The notes below the pieces were generated by a model. That model did no database searches. It was not told where the DNA came from and saw nothing but the letters and a program-made list of their open reading frames with translations. Source: Wenzhouxiangella limi (GTDB lineage Bacteria; Pseudomonadota; Gammaproteobacteria; Xanthomonadales; Wenzhouxiangellaceae). Taken from it: a stretch of DNA of 64,000 bases. Positions 17,674 through 25,995 of this stretch are shown piece by piece. The stretch covers positions 124,001 to 188,000 of the forward strand of contig NZ_JAAGSC010000040.1 in NCBI RefSeq assembly GCF_010499265.1. The letters are read 5' to 3'. A program made the translations under genes and the position numbers. How positions within the stretch are numbered: the first letter of the stretch is position 1; every line of letters begins with the position of its first letter.

Positions 17674-18957
17674 TCAGTTCTGCTCGGCCGCCGGCTTCGT
17701 GAGCTGCGGAAAGAAGGCCATGTCGGCGGTGAGCATGTGCTGCTTGACCAGCTTGTCGACCAGAAAGTCGATGACATCGCGCGTGTTCACGCTGCCGGTG
17801 CGAGCCTGATTGCGCAGCTTGCGCGCGCGCGTGAGCAGTCCGTTGTGGGCCTTGTGGTGTTGGTCCAGGTCCTCGTAGCCGATCTCGGCGAGGATGTTTT
17901 CCTCGTCGGAAAAATGCTGGGCGCAGTGTTCGATCAGTTCGTCGGCAAGTCTCAGAAAGTCCTCCTTGCCGACGGTTTCGTCCAGGCTGGCGGCAATCAG
18001 TCGGTTGCCCATTCGAAACAGTTCCCTGTGCTGTTGATCGATCAGGGGATGACCGCTTTCGTAGATGGATTTCCACGGCATCAGGACCGGGCTGTCGCCG
18101 TACTCGCCGCCGATCAGGCGATCCGCGTTCGCCTCGGCGCAGACTACCTGGTCGCGTCCCAGATTCTTGGCCTCATACAACGCATCATCGGCACGACTGA
18201 ACCAGGCTTCGGCCGTCTCACCGCGCTCCAGTTCGGCAGCGCCGATGCTGACGGTGACCACACCCGCGGTCTCGAAGCAGAACTGGCCGATCGCCTGCCG
18301 CAGGCGCTCGGCGATGAATCGAGCCGCCGACAGTGAAGTGTTGGGCAGCAGGACGGTGAACTCCTCTCCGCCCCAGCGAAACAGGCTGTCGACCAGGCGG
18401 ATCTGCTGGCGTATCAGATCGCTGACCTGCCGCAGCACCTCGTCTCCGACGCTATGGCCGTGCTCATCGTTGACGCGCTTGAAGTGATCGATATCGAGCA
18501 CCAGCAGGCAGATCGGCTGACCGTAGCGTTCGGCCCTGGGAATCTCGATGTGAAGGAATTCGTCGAACTGGTTGCGGTTCCATACCCCGGTCAGAGCATC
18601 GGTCATGCTGCGTTTTCGGGCCTCTTCGAGCTGGGCCTGCAAGCGCTTGATTCGCGGATCGTCTTCATGCTCAATCAGCGTCACGAGCCGGCAGTGTTCC
18701 AGCGGAATCGCGAACAGTTGTCGACTGGTACGGTCTTGTCCATCGCTGCGCGCGAGGGTGATCAGACGACGCGCCTTGGACCCGGTCAGCGCGGCCCGTG
18801 TTGTGGCCGACAGGGTGCCGTCCGGCAGGACGTCTTGCATGGCGCTGTTGATGAATGCGACCTCACCTTGTTCATCCAGTACGGCAATGGGCTCGGACGA
18901 CAAACGACCCTGCTGACAAAGCAAATCCAACTCACTGTTGATGATTGTTGTTTTCAT
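17674..18957 (-). CDS. Diguanylate cyclase with C-terminal bacteriohemerythrin domain
   Basis: 427 residues. A PAS-like N-terminus (about 15-100) and a short coiled coil precede the GGDEF domain, with active site GGEEF (196-200) and an inhibitory-site RxxD at 187-190. The C-terminal hemerythrin domain (about 292-415) keeps the likely di-iron ligands H303, H310, H348, E352, H367/H371, H407 and D412. Hemerythrin-cyclases in other bacteria couple O2 or redox state of the di-iron site to c-di-GMP synthesis; there the hemerythrin part is usually N-terminal. This is likely the oxygen-sensing entry of the signalling block. Confidence 0.9.
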   Translation of the reverse strand: MKTTIINSELDLLCQQGRLSSEPIAVLDEQGEVAFINSAMQDVLPDGTLSATTRAALTGSKARRLITLARSDGQDRTSRQLFAIPLEHCRLVTLIEHEDDPRIKRLQAQLEEARKRSMTDALTGVWNRNQFDEFLHIEIPRAERYGQPICLLVLDIDHFKRVNDEHGHSVGDEVLRQVSDLIRQQIRLVDSLFRWGGEEFTVLLPNTSLSAARFIAERLRQAIGQFCFETAGVVTVSIGAAELERGETAEAWFSRADDALYEAKNLGRDQVVCAEANADRLIGGEYGDSPVLMPWKSIYESGHPLIDQQHRELFRMGNRLIAASLDETVGKEDFLRLADELIEHCAQHFSDEENILAEIGYEDLDQHHKAHNGLLTRARKLRNQARTGSVNTRDVIDFLVDKLVKQHMLTADMAFFPQLTKPAAEQN

Positions 18958-19032
18958 GCTGGCTGGCTGTGCGTCGGGATACCTGAAGTCTGGACCAAAC
19001 GGCTGGTGATTACAAATCGGCGAGCCAGCGTT

Positions 19033-19809
19033 CTAGACCAATAGCTGACCTTCCAGATAAGCCGCGGCCTCGGGGCTGGCCGGTGACTGGAAGAAGGTCG
19101 AGGCCGCGCTTTGTTCCTGGATGCGGCCGTTGGCGATGAACAGGACTTCCCCGGCCAGCCGCCGGGCTTGGGTCAGATCATGCGTGGTCAGAATTACCTG
19201 TGTGCCGCTGGCATGGACTTCACGGATCAGGTGTTCAATTTTCTGCGTGCTGCGCGGGTCCAGGTTGGCGCAGGGTTCATCGAAAAACAGCACCCTGGGC
19301 CGCTGAACCCACGCTCGGAGAATCGCCAGGCGCTGGGCCTCGCCACCCGACAGTCGTGGCGCCGGCTGTTGCGCCAGATCCTGCAGCTCAGCGCGTTGCA
19401 AGGCATCAAGCGCGCGCTGACGACGCTGCTGCCGGGGGACCCGGCTGTGAGCCAGGGCGAACGTCAGGTTGGCCAGCACGGAGCGGCGCAGCATCACCGG
19501 TCGTTGCAGCACCATGCCGAGGTCGGCCTGGGCCAGCTGTGGTGAACGCCCGCCCCAGTCGATGGTGCCCTGGTCCGGGGTAATCAGTCCATGCAGTACC
19601 CGAAGTAGCAGGCTTTTGCCGGCGCCGTTGGGGCCGAGAATCACCTGGATATCTCGACTTTCCAGCACAAAGTTGACGTCGTCGAGCAGGGTACGGCCAC
19701 TGCGCTGCAGGCACACACCGCGCACGGTCAGCGGCAGCAGAGGATTGGCCGAAGTCCGGGCCGATCCAAGCGACGCTGCGACTTCAGGCGTAGCGTCGGG
19801 CGGCGGCAT
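19033..19809 (-). CDS. tupC: Tungstate-type ABC transporter ATP-binding protein
   Basis: 258 residues with Walker A GPNGAGKS, signature LSGGEAQRL and Walker B VLFFDEPCANLD. The short form without a C-terminal regulatory (MOP) domain is typical of TupC rather than ModC. It overlaps the permease gene by 26 bases. It would energise oxyanion import for the molybdo/tungsto-enzymes encoded nearby. Specificity is inferred from the permease and context. Confidence 0.82.
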   Translation of the reverse strand: MPPPDATPEVAASLGSARTSANPLLPLTVRGVCLQRSGRTLLDDVNFVLESRDIQVILGPNGAGKSLLLRVLHGLITPDQGTIDWGGRSPQLAQADLGMVLQRPVMLRRSVLANLTFALAHSRVPRQQRRQRALDALQRAELQDLAQQPAPRLSGGEAQRLAILRAWVQRPRVLFFDEPCANLDPRSTQKIEHLIREVHASGTQVILTTHDLTQARRLAGEVLFIANGRIQEQSAASTFFQSPASPEAAAYLEGQLLV

Positions 19810-20488
19810 TCTGGACGCTCATGACCAGCAGATTGACTGAAAGGGCGATGGTGACCAGGATGATGCCCAGCGCCAGCGCCAGCGCCAGATTGCCCTTGCT
19901 GGTTTCCAGTGCAATGGTGCTGGTCATTACGCGGGTGACGCCGCTGATGTTGCCGCCGACGATAAGAACCGCGCCGACTTCGGCGATGGCGCGACCGAAA
20001 CCGGCCAGCACGGTCGTGACCAGCGAAAAACGACCGTCCCACAGCAGTGCGGTCACCATGCGCGCCGGCCGGGTGTTGAGCACCTGCAGCTGCTCACGGC
20101 TTTGGGCATCGAGGTCGGCCAGGGTCTGGCGCGCGAGTGCTGCGATGATCGGCGTGATCAGCAGAAACTGGGCGATGACCATGGCCTGCGGAGTGAACAG
20201 CAAACCCAGTTCGCCCAGCGGGCCGGCGCGCGAAAGCAGCAGATAGACCGCAAGCCCCACGACCACGGGAGGCAGACCCATCGAGGCGTTCAACAAGGCG
20301 GTCAGGGCGCCACGCCCGGGGAACCGAAGCACGGCGACCGCTGCACCCATCGGCAGCCCGACGATAGCCGCCAGTGCCGTCGCGCTCAGGCTGACCCATA
20401 GCGACAGGGTGACGATTTCGACCAGTTCCGGCTCCAGGGAAATCAGCAGGTGAAAGGTCAGGCGCAGAGATTCGGAAAAGTCATCCAC
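19784..20488 (-). CDS. tupB: Tungstate-type ABC transporter permease
   Basis: 234 residues with about five or six membrane segments. The cytoplasmic EAA-like loop reads GFGRAIAEVGAVLIVGGN, characteristic of the TupB/ModB group. Starts at ATG 20488. No substrate-binding gene (tupA) lies upstream, where it usually is; a divergent DUF6494 gene begins 54 bases away instead. The binding protein must be elsewhere or missing. Confidence 0.82.
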   Translation of the reverse strand: MDDFSESLRLTFHLLISLEPELVEIVTLSLWVSLSATALAAIVGLPMGAAVAVLRFPGRGALTALLNASMGLPPVVVGLAVYLLLSRAGPLGELGLLFTPQAMVIAQFLLITPIIAALARQTLADLDAQSREQLQVLNTRPARMVTALLWDGRFSLVTTVLAGFGRAIAEVGAVLIVGGNISGVTRVMTSTIALETSKGNLALALALGIILVTIALSVNLLVMSVQNAAARRYA

Positions 20489-20542
20489 CTGACGTAGTAT
20501 AGAAGGTATGAACCGTTTGCCCTACCCTAAAGGAGACCCCGC

Positions 20543-20743
20543 ATGAACGAAGAAAAGCTCAACCAGTCCGTTCGCAAGTTTCTCAAGCAGGTTGGCGTGA
20601 CCTCCCAGCGTGAAATCGAACTCGCCGTGCGCTCGGCCTCCGAAGACGGCACCCTGCCGGACGGCGGCCTGGAGGTGAAAGTCGTGCTGCAGTGCCCGGA
20701 TCTCGGTCTCGAGCACGAAGTCAAAGGTCAGCTCGAAGTCTGA
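20543..20743 (+). CDS. DUF6494 family small protein
   Basis: 66 residues (MNEEKLNQSVRKFLKQVGVT...), acidic and soluble, with an AAGGAG site 8 bases before ATG. I recognise it as DUF6494. Function is unknown. It sits between tupBC (divergent) and moeA (convergent), and its placement among molybdenum/tungsten genes may be meaningful. Confidence 0.8.
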   Translation: MNEEKLNQSVRKFLKQVGVTSQREIELAVRSASEDGTLPDGGLEVKVVLQCPDLGLEHEVKGQLEV

Positions 20744-20751
20744 TCCCGCTT

Positions 20752-20772
20752 CGGCGCCTGAATCAGGCGCCG
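20752..20772. terminator. Probable shared terminator hairpin between DUF6494 and moeA
   Basis: Arms CGGCGCCTGA and TCAGGCGCCG are perfect 10-base complements around a single A. The hairpin spans the moeA stop. It lacks a good U-tract, so it may work weakly in both directions. Confidence 0.45.
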
Positions 20773-22022
20773 TTCCAGACCGGCTGGGCGAAGGGCTCGA
20801 CCACCACCGTCTCGCCGGCCGCGACGTCGCCGACATCGGGCCCGAGATTGATCAGGCAGTCGGCCTCGCTCATCGAGCGCAGCACGCCGGAGCCCTGATG
20901 CCCGAACGGTGAGACCGCCTGTCCCTGATCGGCTGCGACCAGTCGACCGCGCTGAAACTCGCGCCGGCCGGGGCGCTTGCGGATGGCATCGGTGACCGGC
21001 AGCAACATCTGCAGTGGCAGCATCGGCCGTGCCCCGGCCAGGGTAACCAGCGCCGGCCGGACCAGCTGCAGGAACGTCACCATCGCCGAGACCGGGTTGC
21101 CGGGCAGGCCGAAGAACCAGGCCTGGTTGATCTTGCCGAACGCCAGCGGCCGGCCCGGCTTCATGGCGACCTGCCAGAAGCCGACGTTGCCGAGTTTTTC
21201 CAGCGCTTCGACGACGTAATCGGCGTCGCCGACCGAGGCGCCGCCGGTACTGAGCACGGCATCGCAGCGCGACGCCTTTTGCAGCGCCTCATCAAGCGCT
21301 TCGCGCTGGTCGGGCACAATCCCCAAGTCTTCGATCTCCACGCCCAGCTCGCTGAGCATGCCAAACAGGGTGTAGCGATTGGAGTCATGGATCTGACCCG
21401 GCGCCAGGGTCTCGCCGACCGGCTTGAGTTCGTCGCCGGTGGAGAAAAACGCCACTTTCGGATTGCGTTTCACGCGCACTTCCGGTACGCCCACCGAGGC
21501 CAGCACGCCGAGGTCGGCCGGGGTCAGCCAGCGACCGGGATGCAGCGCGGTGTCGCCGCGGGCCAGGTCTTCCCCGGCCGGGCGGACGTTGGCGCCGGGT
21601 TTGGCCGGCTTTTCAAAGCGCACCTGGTCGCCGTCGCGCGCGGTCTGCTCCTGCATGATGACCGTGTCGCTGCCCTCGGGCACGACCGCGCCGGTCATGA
21701 TGCGAACGCATTCACCGGGTCCGACCAGTCCCTGGTAAGGGCGCCCGGCGAAGCTTTCGCCAACCAGTTTGAGTGCGGTGCCGGGTTCGGCCACGTCGGT
21801 ACCGCGCAGGGCATAGCCGTCCATGGCCGAATTGGTATGGGCCGGGACGTCGATCGCCGCGGCCACCGGTTCGGCCAGCACCCGATGCAGGGCCTGATGA
21901 AGGTTGACCGTTTCGATGTCGGTCAGCGGGTCAACCGCCGCCAGGATGCGCGCGCGCGCCTCTTCCAGCGGGAGCGCCGGCGTATCGTGGCCGCCGGCCG
22001 CCTTGCGTGCCTTGATGCTCAT
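20763..22022 (-). CDS. moeA: Molybdopterin molybdenumtransferase MoeA
   Basis: 419 residues. Inserts molybdate (or tungstate) into adenylated molybdopterin in the cytosol. Signature segments: NSAMDGYAL near 65, FSTGDEL near 190, STGGASVGDADYV near 255 and GLPGNPVSA near 310. It ends the minus-strand cofactor operon, 18 bases after mobA. Confidence 0.95.
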   Translation of the reverse strand: MSIKARKAAGGHDTPALPLEEARARILAAVDPLTDIETVNLHQALHRVLAEPVAAAIDVPAHTNSAMDGYALRGTDVAEPGTALKLVGESFAGRPYQGLVGPGECVRIMTGAVVPEGSDTVIMQEQTARDGDQVRFEKPAKPGANVRPAGEDLARGDTALHPGRWLTPADLGVLASVGVPEVRVKRNPKVAFFSTGDELKPVGETLAPGQIHDSNRYTLFGMLSELGVEIEDLGIVPDQREALDEALQKASRCDAVLSTGGASVGDADYVVEALEKLGNVGFWQVAMKPGRPLAFGKINQAWFFGLPGNPVSAMVTFLQLVRPALVTLAGARPMLPLQMLLPVTDAIRKRPGRREFQRGRLVAADQGQAVSPFGHQGSGVLRSMSEADCLINLGPDVGDVAAGETVVVEPFAQPVWNGA

Positions 22023-22040
22023 GAATCCGGATCCTGTTGC

Positions 22041-22640
22041 TTAAAGTTGTTCGGCCAGAGCATCGCGCTGCTCCGGCGTATTGATGTTGTCGAAAGCCTG
22101 GGGGGCATCGCTGAAGTCGACCCGCGACCAGCGGCGCGTAGCGTACCACGCGTCCGGCTTGCGTTCGCCGGCCTCCAGGGCGCGAGTGAGGTCGGGTAGA
22201 AGGTCGCTGCGAAACAGTCCGTGCAGCGTATGGACCCGGCCGGCGGCTTCGGCGACGGCCAGCTCGGCGTCTTCTTCGATCAGGGCGCGGGCCAGGCGCG
22301 CGACCAAATCGCGAGGCAGTCTCGGCGTGTCGCACGGCACGATGGCGACATACGGCGTTGCGGCGGCTTCGAGGACCGCGTGCAGGCCGGCCAGCGGCCC
22401 CTGGAAGCCTTCGTGACGGTCGCCGATGACCGGCAGGCCGAACGAGGCGTAGTCGGCCTGGGATCGATTGGCGTTGATCAGGAGGTGACCCGCCTGCGGC
22501 CGCACGGCATCCAGCGTCCAGGCGATCATGGGTCTGCCAAGCACCTCGACCAGGCCCTTGTCGACGCCGCCCATGCGGCGGCCCATACCGCCGGCCAGGA
22601 TGGCCAGGGTGATGTTGTCAGTTGCGGGGACTGGATTCAT
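22041..22640 (-). CDS. mobA: Molybdenum cofactor guanylyltransferase MobA
   Basis: 199 residues from ATG 22640. The nucleotide loop LAILAGGMGRRMGGVDKGL is near the start, NANRS follows, and the metal-binding PCDTPRLPRDL lies near residue 100. It attaches GMP to Moco to form the MGD cofactor that DMSO-reductase-family enzymes such as formate dehydrogenase need. The start overlaps the end of moeB by 23 bases, which supports translational coupling and this start over upstream ones. Confidence 0.93.
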   Translation of the reverse strand: MNPVPATDNITLAILAGGMGRRMGGVDKGLVEVLGRPMIAWTLDAVRPQAGHLLINANRSQADYASFGLPVIGDRHEGFQGPLAGLHAVLEAAATPYVAIVPCDTPRLPRDLVARLARALIEEDAELAVAEAAGRVHTLHGLFRSDLLPDLTRALEAGERKPDAWYATRRWSRVDFSDAPQAFDNINTPEQRDALAEQL

Positions 22641-23808
22641 GTTCGTGGTTCTCCCGGGCGCTGTCGGCACAGAAATGGGTGTAGTCGATGTAGCCGGGGA
22701 ATTTCCGTCCCGGGGCACAATAGCGGCATTCCGGGTCGGCCCCCAGGCGCACCTCGCGCAGACGGGTGTTTCGGCCATCAAACAGCAGCAGTCGTCCGGC
22801 CAGGGTTTCACCGATGCCGGTGGCCAGTTTGATCACCTCCAGCGCCTGCAGCAGGCCGATGATCCCCGGCACCACGCCGAGGACGCCGGCCTCGTTGCAT
22901 GACGGTGCGTGCTCGGGCGGCGGCGGTTCGGCGAAAAGACAGCGGTAGCAGGGTCGACCGCCGGCCGGGAACACCGAGACCTGGCCTTCGAAACCCTGTA
23001 CCGCGCCGTAGACGTTGGCCAGCCCGAGCCGGATGCAGGCGTCGTTGACCAGGTACCGGGTCGGAAAGTTGTCGGAACCGTCGACGACGATGTCGTAGTC
23101 GGCAAAGATCGATTCGACGTTGCCCGAATCCAGCCGCACGGGGTGCGTCCGGACATTGATCGAGGGGTTGAGCGCTTCCAGGGTCAGCCGCGCGGATTCG
23201 GTCTTGGGCAGGCCGACCCGGTCGTCGCGATGCAGCACCTGGCGGTGCAGATTGGAGCGATCGACGCGGTCATGATCGACCAAGCCGAGGGTGCCGATGC
23301 CGGCCGCGGCCAGGTACAGCGCCGACGGTGAGCCCAGCCCGCCGGCGCCGATCAGCAGAACGCGGGCCTGGCCCAGACGGGCCTGGCCGGCTGATCCCAG
23401 CTCGGGCAGCACCAGCTGGCGCTTGTAGCGCTGCAGCGCGTCGCGGTCCGGGGTCTCGGGCAGCACGTAGGGCAGACCCTCGTCTTTCCAGCGGTTGAAT
23501 CCCCCCTGGACCGCGGCGACCCGGCGATAGCCCATCTGGCGCAGGTCGTCTGCGGCCAGCAGCGAGCGGGTCGTGGCGGCACACAGCAGCAGGATTTCCT
23601 GGTCCGGATCGGGCGCCACTTCAGCGATGCGCATCTCCAGATACCCGCGGGTCACGGCCTGCGCGGTTTCCGGCAGGCCTAGCGCGATCTCTTCGGTCTC
23701 GCGCACGTCCAGTAAAACTGCGCCGGCGCGGCTACGCGCCAGGGCTTCACTCGGACTGATCCGCGCGATTTCCCCACGCAGCTGTTCTAGGCGATCTTCC
23801 AGCGACAT
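22618..23808 (-). CDS. moeB: Molybdopterin-synthase adenylyltransferase MoeB with N-terminal rhodanese domain
   Basis: 396 residues. N-terminal rhodanese domain (about 10-115) with candidate active Cys in LLLCAATTRS. ThiF/MoeB domain (about 125-370) with ATP loop GAGGLGSPSALYLAAAG, DHDRVDRSNLHRQ, and two Cys pairs (CYRC and CRYC) for a structural zinc. It adenylates the GG tail of a MoaD-like carrier, and the rhodanese part can deliver sulfur. The C-terminal tail of about 25 residues is unusual. The carrier gene lies 10 bases upstream. Confidence 0.92.
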   Translation of the reverse strand: MSLEDRLEQLRGEIARISPSEALARSRAGAVLLDVRETEEIALGLPETAQAVTRGYLEMRIAEVAPDPDQEILLLCAATTRSLLAADDLRQMGYRRVAAVQGGFNRWKDEGLPYVLPETPDRDALQRYKRQLVLPELGSAGQARLGQARVLLIGAGGLGSPSALYLAAAGIGTLGLVDHDRVDRSNLHRQVLHRDDRVGLPKTESARLTLEALNPSINVRTHPVRLDSGNVESIFADYDIVVDGSDNFPTRYLVNDACIRLGLANVYGAVQGFEGQVSVFPAGGRPCYRCLFAEPPPPEHAPSCNEAGVLGVVPGIIGLLQALEVIKLATGIGETLAGRLLLFDGRNTRLREVRLGADPECRYCAPGRKFPGYIDYTHFCADSARENHEHESSPRN

Positions 23809-23818
23809 CGTTGAATCC

Positions 23819-24091
23819 TCAGCCGCCGGCCACGGAAGGCACGACCAGCAGCGTGTCGCCCGCGGTCAACGGCGTGTCCAGACCCTCGAGCGTGCGCACA
23901 TCGCGTTCGTTGACGAACAGGTTGACGTGCGGTCGCAGCCGTCCGCCGCGGGTCAGGATTCGGCTGAGCAGCAGCGGATGGGATCGCCCCAGGTTTTCGA
24001 GGGCTTCGCCAACCGTGGTACCCGCGACTTCCAGGTTGGCGTGACCGCCAGCCAGCGTCTGCAGGGCGGCGGGCAGTTCTATTCGAATCAT
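23819..24091 (-). CDS. MoaD/ThiS-like sulfur carrier protein
   Basis: 90 residues with a beta-grasp pattern and the required C-terminal Gly-Gly (VVPSVAGG), where thiocarboxylate forms. It is adjacent to rhodanese-MoeB, its probable activating enzyme. It overlaps yqeC by 4 bases. It could be the molybdopterin synthase small subunit or a carrier for another sulfur transfer; moaE is not in the window. Confidence 0.88.
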   Translation of the reverse strand: MIRIELPAALQTLAGGHANLEVAGTTVGEALENLGRSHPLLLSRILTRGGRLRPHVNLFVNERDVRTLEGLDTPLTAGDTLLVVPSVAGG

Positions 24092-24864
24092 GACCGACCC
24101 TCGCTACGCTCAACGATTTCGATCACGGGCGCCCGGCGCGCGCCGGAACGCTTCAAACGGGTCAGGACCACGCGGTCGAAGCGCGAACTTTGGGCCAGCG
24201 CTCCGCGCGCGGCTTCGGTGGCTTTTTCCTGCGCGAGATCGTCGTCCACCTGGTTGATCACCGGCACGACGGCAAGACCGTCGGTGCCCTCCAAAAGACC
24301 GCCAGGGCGGGTGAACACGGCGGCCAGGTGGGCCGGGGTCAGTGTGGCGCCGATATCCACGCCCAGGACTTCGGCCACCCGTTCGGGTCGATGGACAAAT
24401 TCATCGGTCAGCGGCTGGCCGATGACCTGGGCCGAAAGCACCATCAAAACGGTGCGGGTTTGGGTGGGCAGTACCGGTTCGCCCGGCTTCGGGCATTTCA
24501 GGCCGCGCATGCGCGCGCCGTCGGCCTTGACCAGGGTGAGATCGAATCCGCCGGCCTGGTGCAGCCGGTCCACGCCAGTCACGCTCATGCCGCCGTAGCG
24601 GCCGGGTTTTTCGCTGGGCAGGAGGAATGCATGTCGGCCGCCGTCCGGCAGATTTGCGGCCAGTTCCAGCAGCTCCTCTTCGGAACCGATATGCACCTCC
24701 ACCCCGGTCCAGCGCGGTGGACGGGCGGTGAACACGGTCCCGGTCCAGGCGACCCGACCCGAAGCGCCGGCCGCCAGTTCATTGAGCACACTTTTCTTGC
24801 CGCCGGCCCCGATCGCCGCCACGATGCCGCCGCGCAAACCCAGCGCCTGCGCAAGCGCGCTCAT
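24088..24864 (-). CDS. yqeC: YqeC family putative selenium-dependent hydroxylase accessory protein
   Basis: 258 residues with an N-terminal nucleotide-loop-like GAGGKKS near 20-26 and conserved VKADGARMRGLKCP near 112, both typical of YqeC. The family is associated with selenium-dependent molybdenum hydroxylases. No such hydroxylase is in the window, and both formate dehydrogenases use Cys. It overlaps both neighbours by 4 bases, so it is a firm member of the cofactor operon. Confidence 0.85.
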   Translation of the reverse strand: MSALAQALGLRGGIVAAIGAGGKKSVLNELAAGASGRVAWTGTVFTARPPRWTGVEVHIGSEEELLELAANLPDGGRHAFLLPSEKPGRYGGMSVTGVDRLHQAGGFDLTLVKADGARMRGLKCPKPGEPVLPTQTRTVLMVLSAQVIGQPLTDEFVHRPERVAEVLGVDIGATLTPAHLAAVFTRPGGLLEGTDGLAVVPVINQVDDDLAQEKATEAARGALAQSSRFDRVVLTRLKRSGARRAPVIEIVERSEGRS

Positions 24865-25952
24865 GCCACGCCTCCGGCCTGGACGCTGAGTACGGGCGGC
24901 AGTACGGCCGGCAGCGCCTGCCAGGTCTCGCCGCGGTCGGTGCTGGCGTAGACCTGGCCGCTGGAGGTGCCGAAGTAGACGCCCAGCGGCGCGAGCCCGT
25001 CGGTATCGAGGCCGTCGCGCAAGACCGTGACGAAGCAGTTTTGCTGCGGCAGGCCCTCAGTCAGCGCCCGCCAGTCGGCGCCCGCGTTGTCGGTGCGATA
25101 GACGCGAAGCTTGCCGTCGACCGTGGCCCGAAACTGGCTGGAATCCTCCGGAATGGTAAACAGCGTATCCGGGTCGGCCGGGTCCAGACCCAGCGCATAG
25201 CCGAAGTCGCTGGGCAGGCCGGCGGTGATCTCATGCCAGCTGATACCGCCGTCATCGGAGCGCCAGGTGCCCGTGTGACTCTGGCGGTAGAGGCGATCGG
25301 GTTGGGTCGGGTGCATGCGCAGAGTATGGTCATTGTGGCCGGCCGGGGCATTCTTTTCGGGCAGATAGGGTGCGCGGATGCCGGTGTTGCAGGCGCGCCA
25401 GCTTGTTCCCGCATCGTCGGAGCGGTAGGTACCGCCGGCGGCCAGCGCCGCATACAGTCGACGTCCGCTGGCCGCCAGCGAGTGAACCGCGCAGCCGCCC
25501 TTGGCCGGGTGCCAGCGGTCGGCCGTCGGGTGAGTATGAAAGCCTTCGAGGCAAGACCAGCTCCCACCAGCGTCGTGCGAGACGAACAGGCCGGGTGGCT
25601 CGATTCCCGCATAAAGGGACTCGGGCTGGTCTGCCGGTCCCGGCGCTAGACTCCAGATGGTCTTGAGGTGCGCGGCATCATCGTCTTCGCCGTGACTGGG
25701 CACGGCGCTCAGGGGGTGCCAGTCGCGCCCGGCGTTATCGGTGCGATAGATGTGAATCCCCCAGATCGGGTGATGCGCTGCAGCGAATCCGCGCTGGCCG
25801 TCGCTGCGCGGGTCGAGAAAGGCGCGCTGGATCTCGTAGCCGGCCAGATGCGGCCCCTCGATCCTGAAGCGCTCGCGCTCAAGGTCGCTGCGGGCGATGA
25901 ACAGGCCCTTGCGGGTGCCGATGAGCACGGCCACAGCGGACAGTTTCGACAT
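24861..25952 (-). CDS. BNR/Asp-box repeat beta-propeller protein
   Basis: 363 residues from ATG 25952 (MSKLSAVAVLIGTRKGLF). At least six Asp-box motifs (S/T-x-D-x-G-x-x-W) recur, such as RTDNAGRDW, SHDAGGSW, RSDDAGTSW, RSDDGGISW, RTDNAGADW and STDRGETW, predicting a sialidase-like propeller. There is no signal peptide, so it is probably cytosolic. Enzyme activity is unlikely to be sialidase. It is the first gene of the cofactor operon and overlaps yqeC by ATGA. Its pairing with MoaD-like genes recurs in bacteria, but its role is unknown. Confidence 0.82.
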   Translation of the reverse strand: MSKLSAVAVLIGTRKGLFIARSDLERERFRIEGPHLAGYEIQRAFLDPRSDGQRGFAAAHHPIWGIHIYRTDNAGRDWHPLSAVPSHGEDDDAAHLKTIWSLAPGPADQPESLYAGIEPPGLFVSHDAGGSWSCLEGFHTHPTADRWHPAKGGCAVHSLAASGRRLYAALAAGGTYRSDDAGTSWRACNTGIRAPYLPEKNAPAGHNDHTLRMHPTQPDRLYRQSHTGTWRSDDGGISWHEITAGLPSDFGYALGLDPADPDTLFTIPEDSSQFRATVDGKLRVYRTDNAGADWRALTEGLPQQNCFVTVLRDGLDTDGLAPLGVYFGTSSGQVYASTDRGETWQALPAVLPPVLSVQAGGVA

Positions 25953-25995
25953 GCAAAATGGTCTACGATGTTTAAGATTCAAACCAGTATATCGA

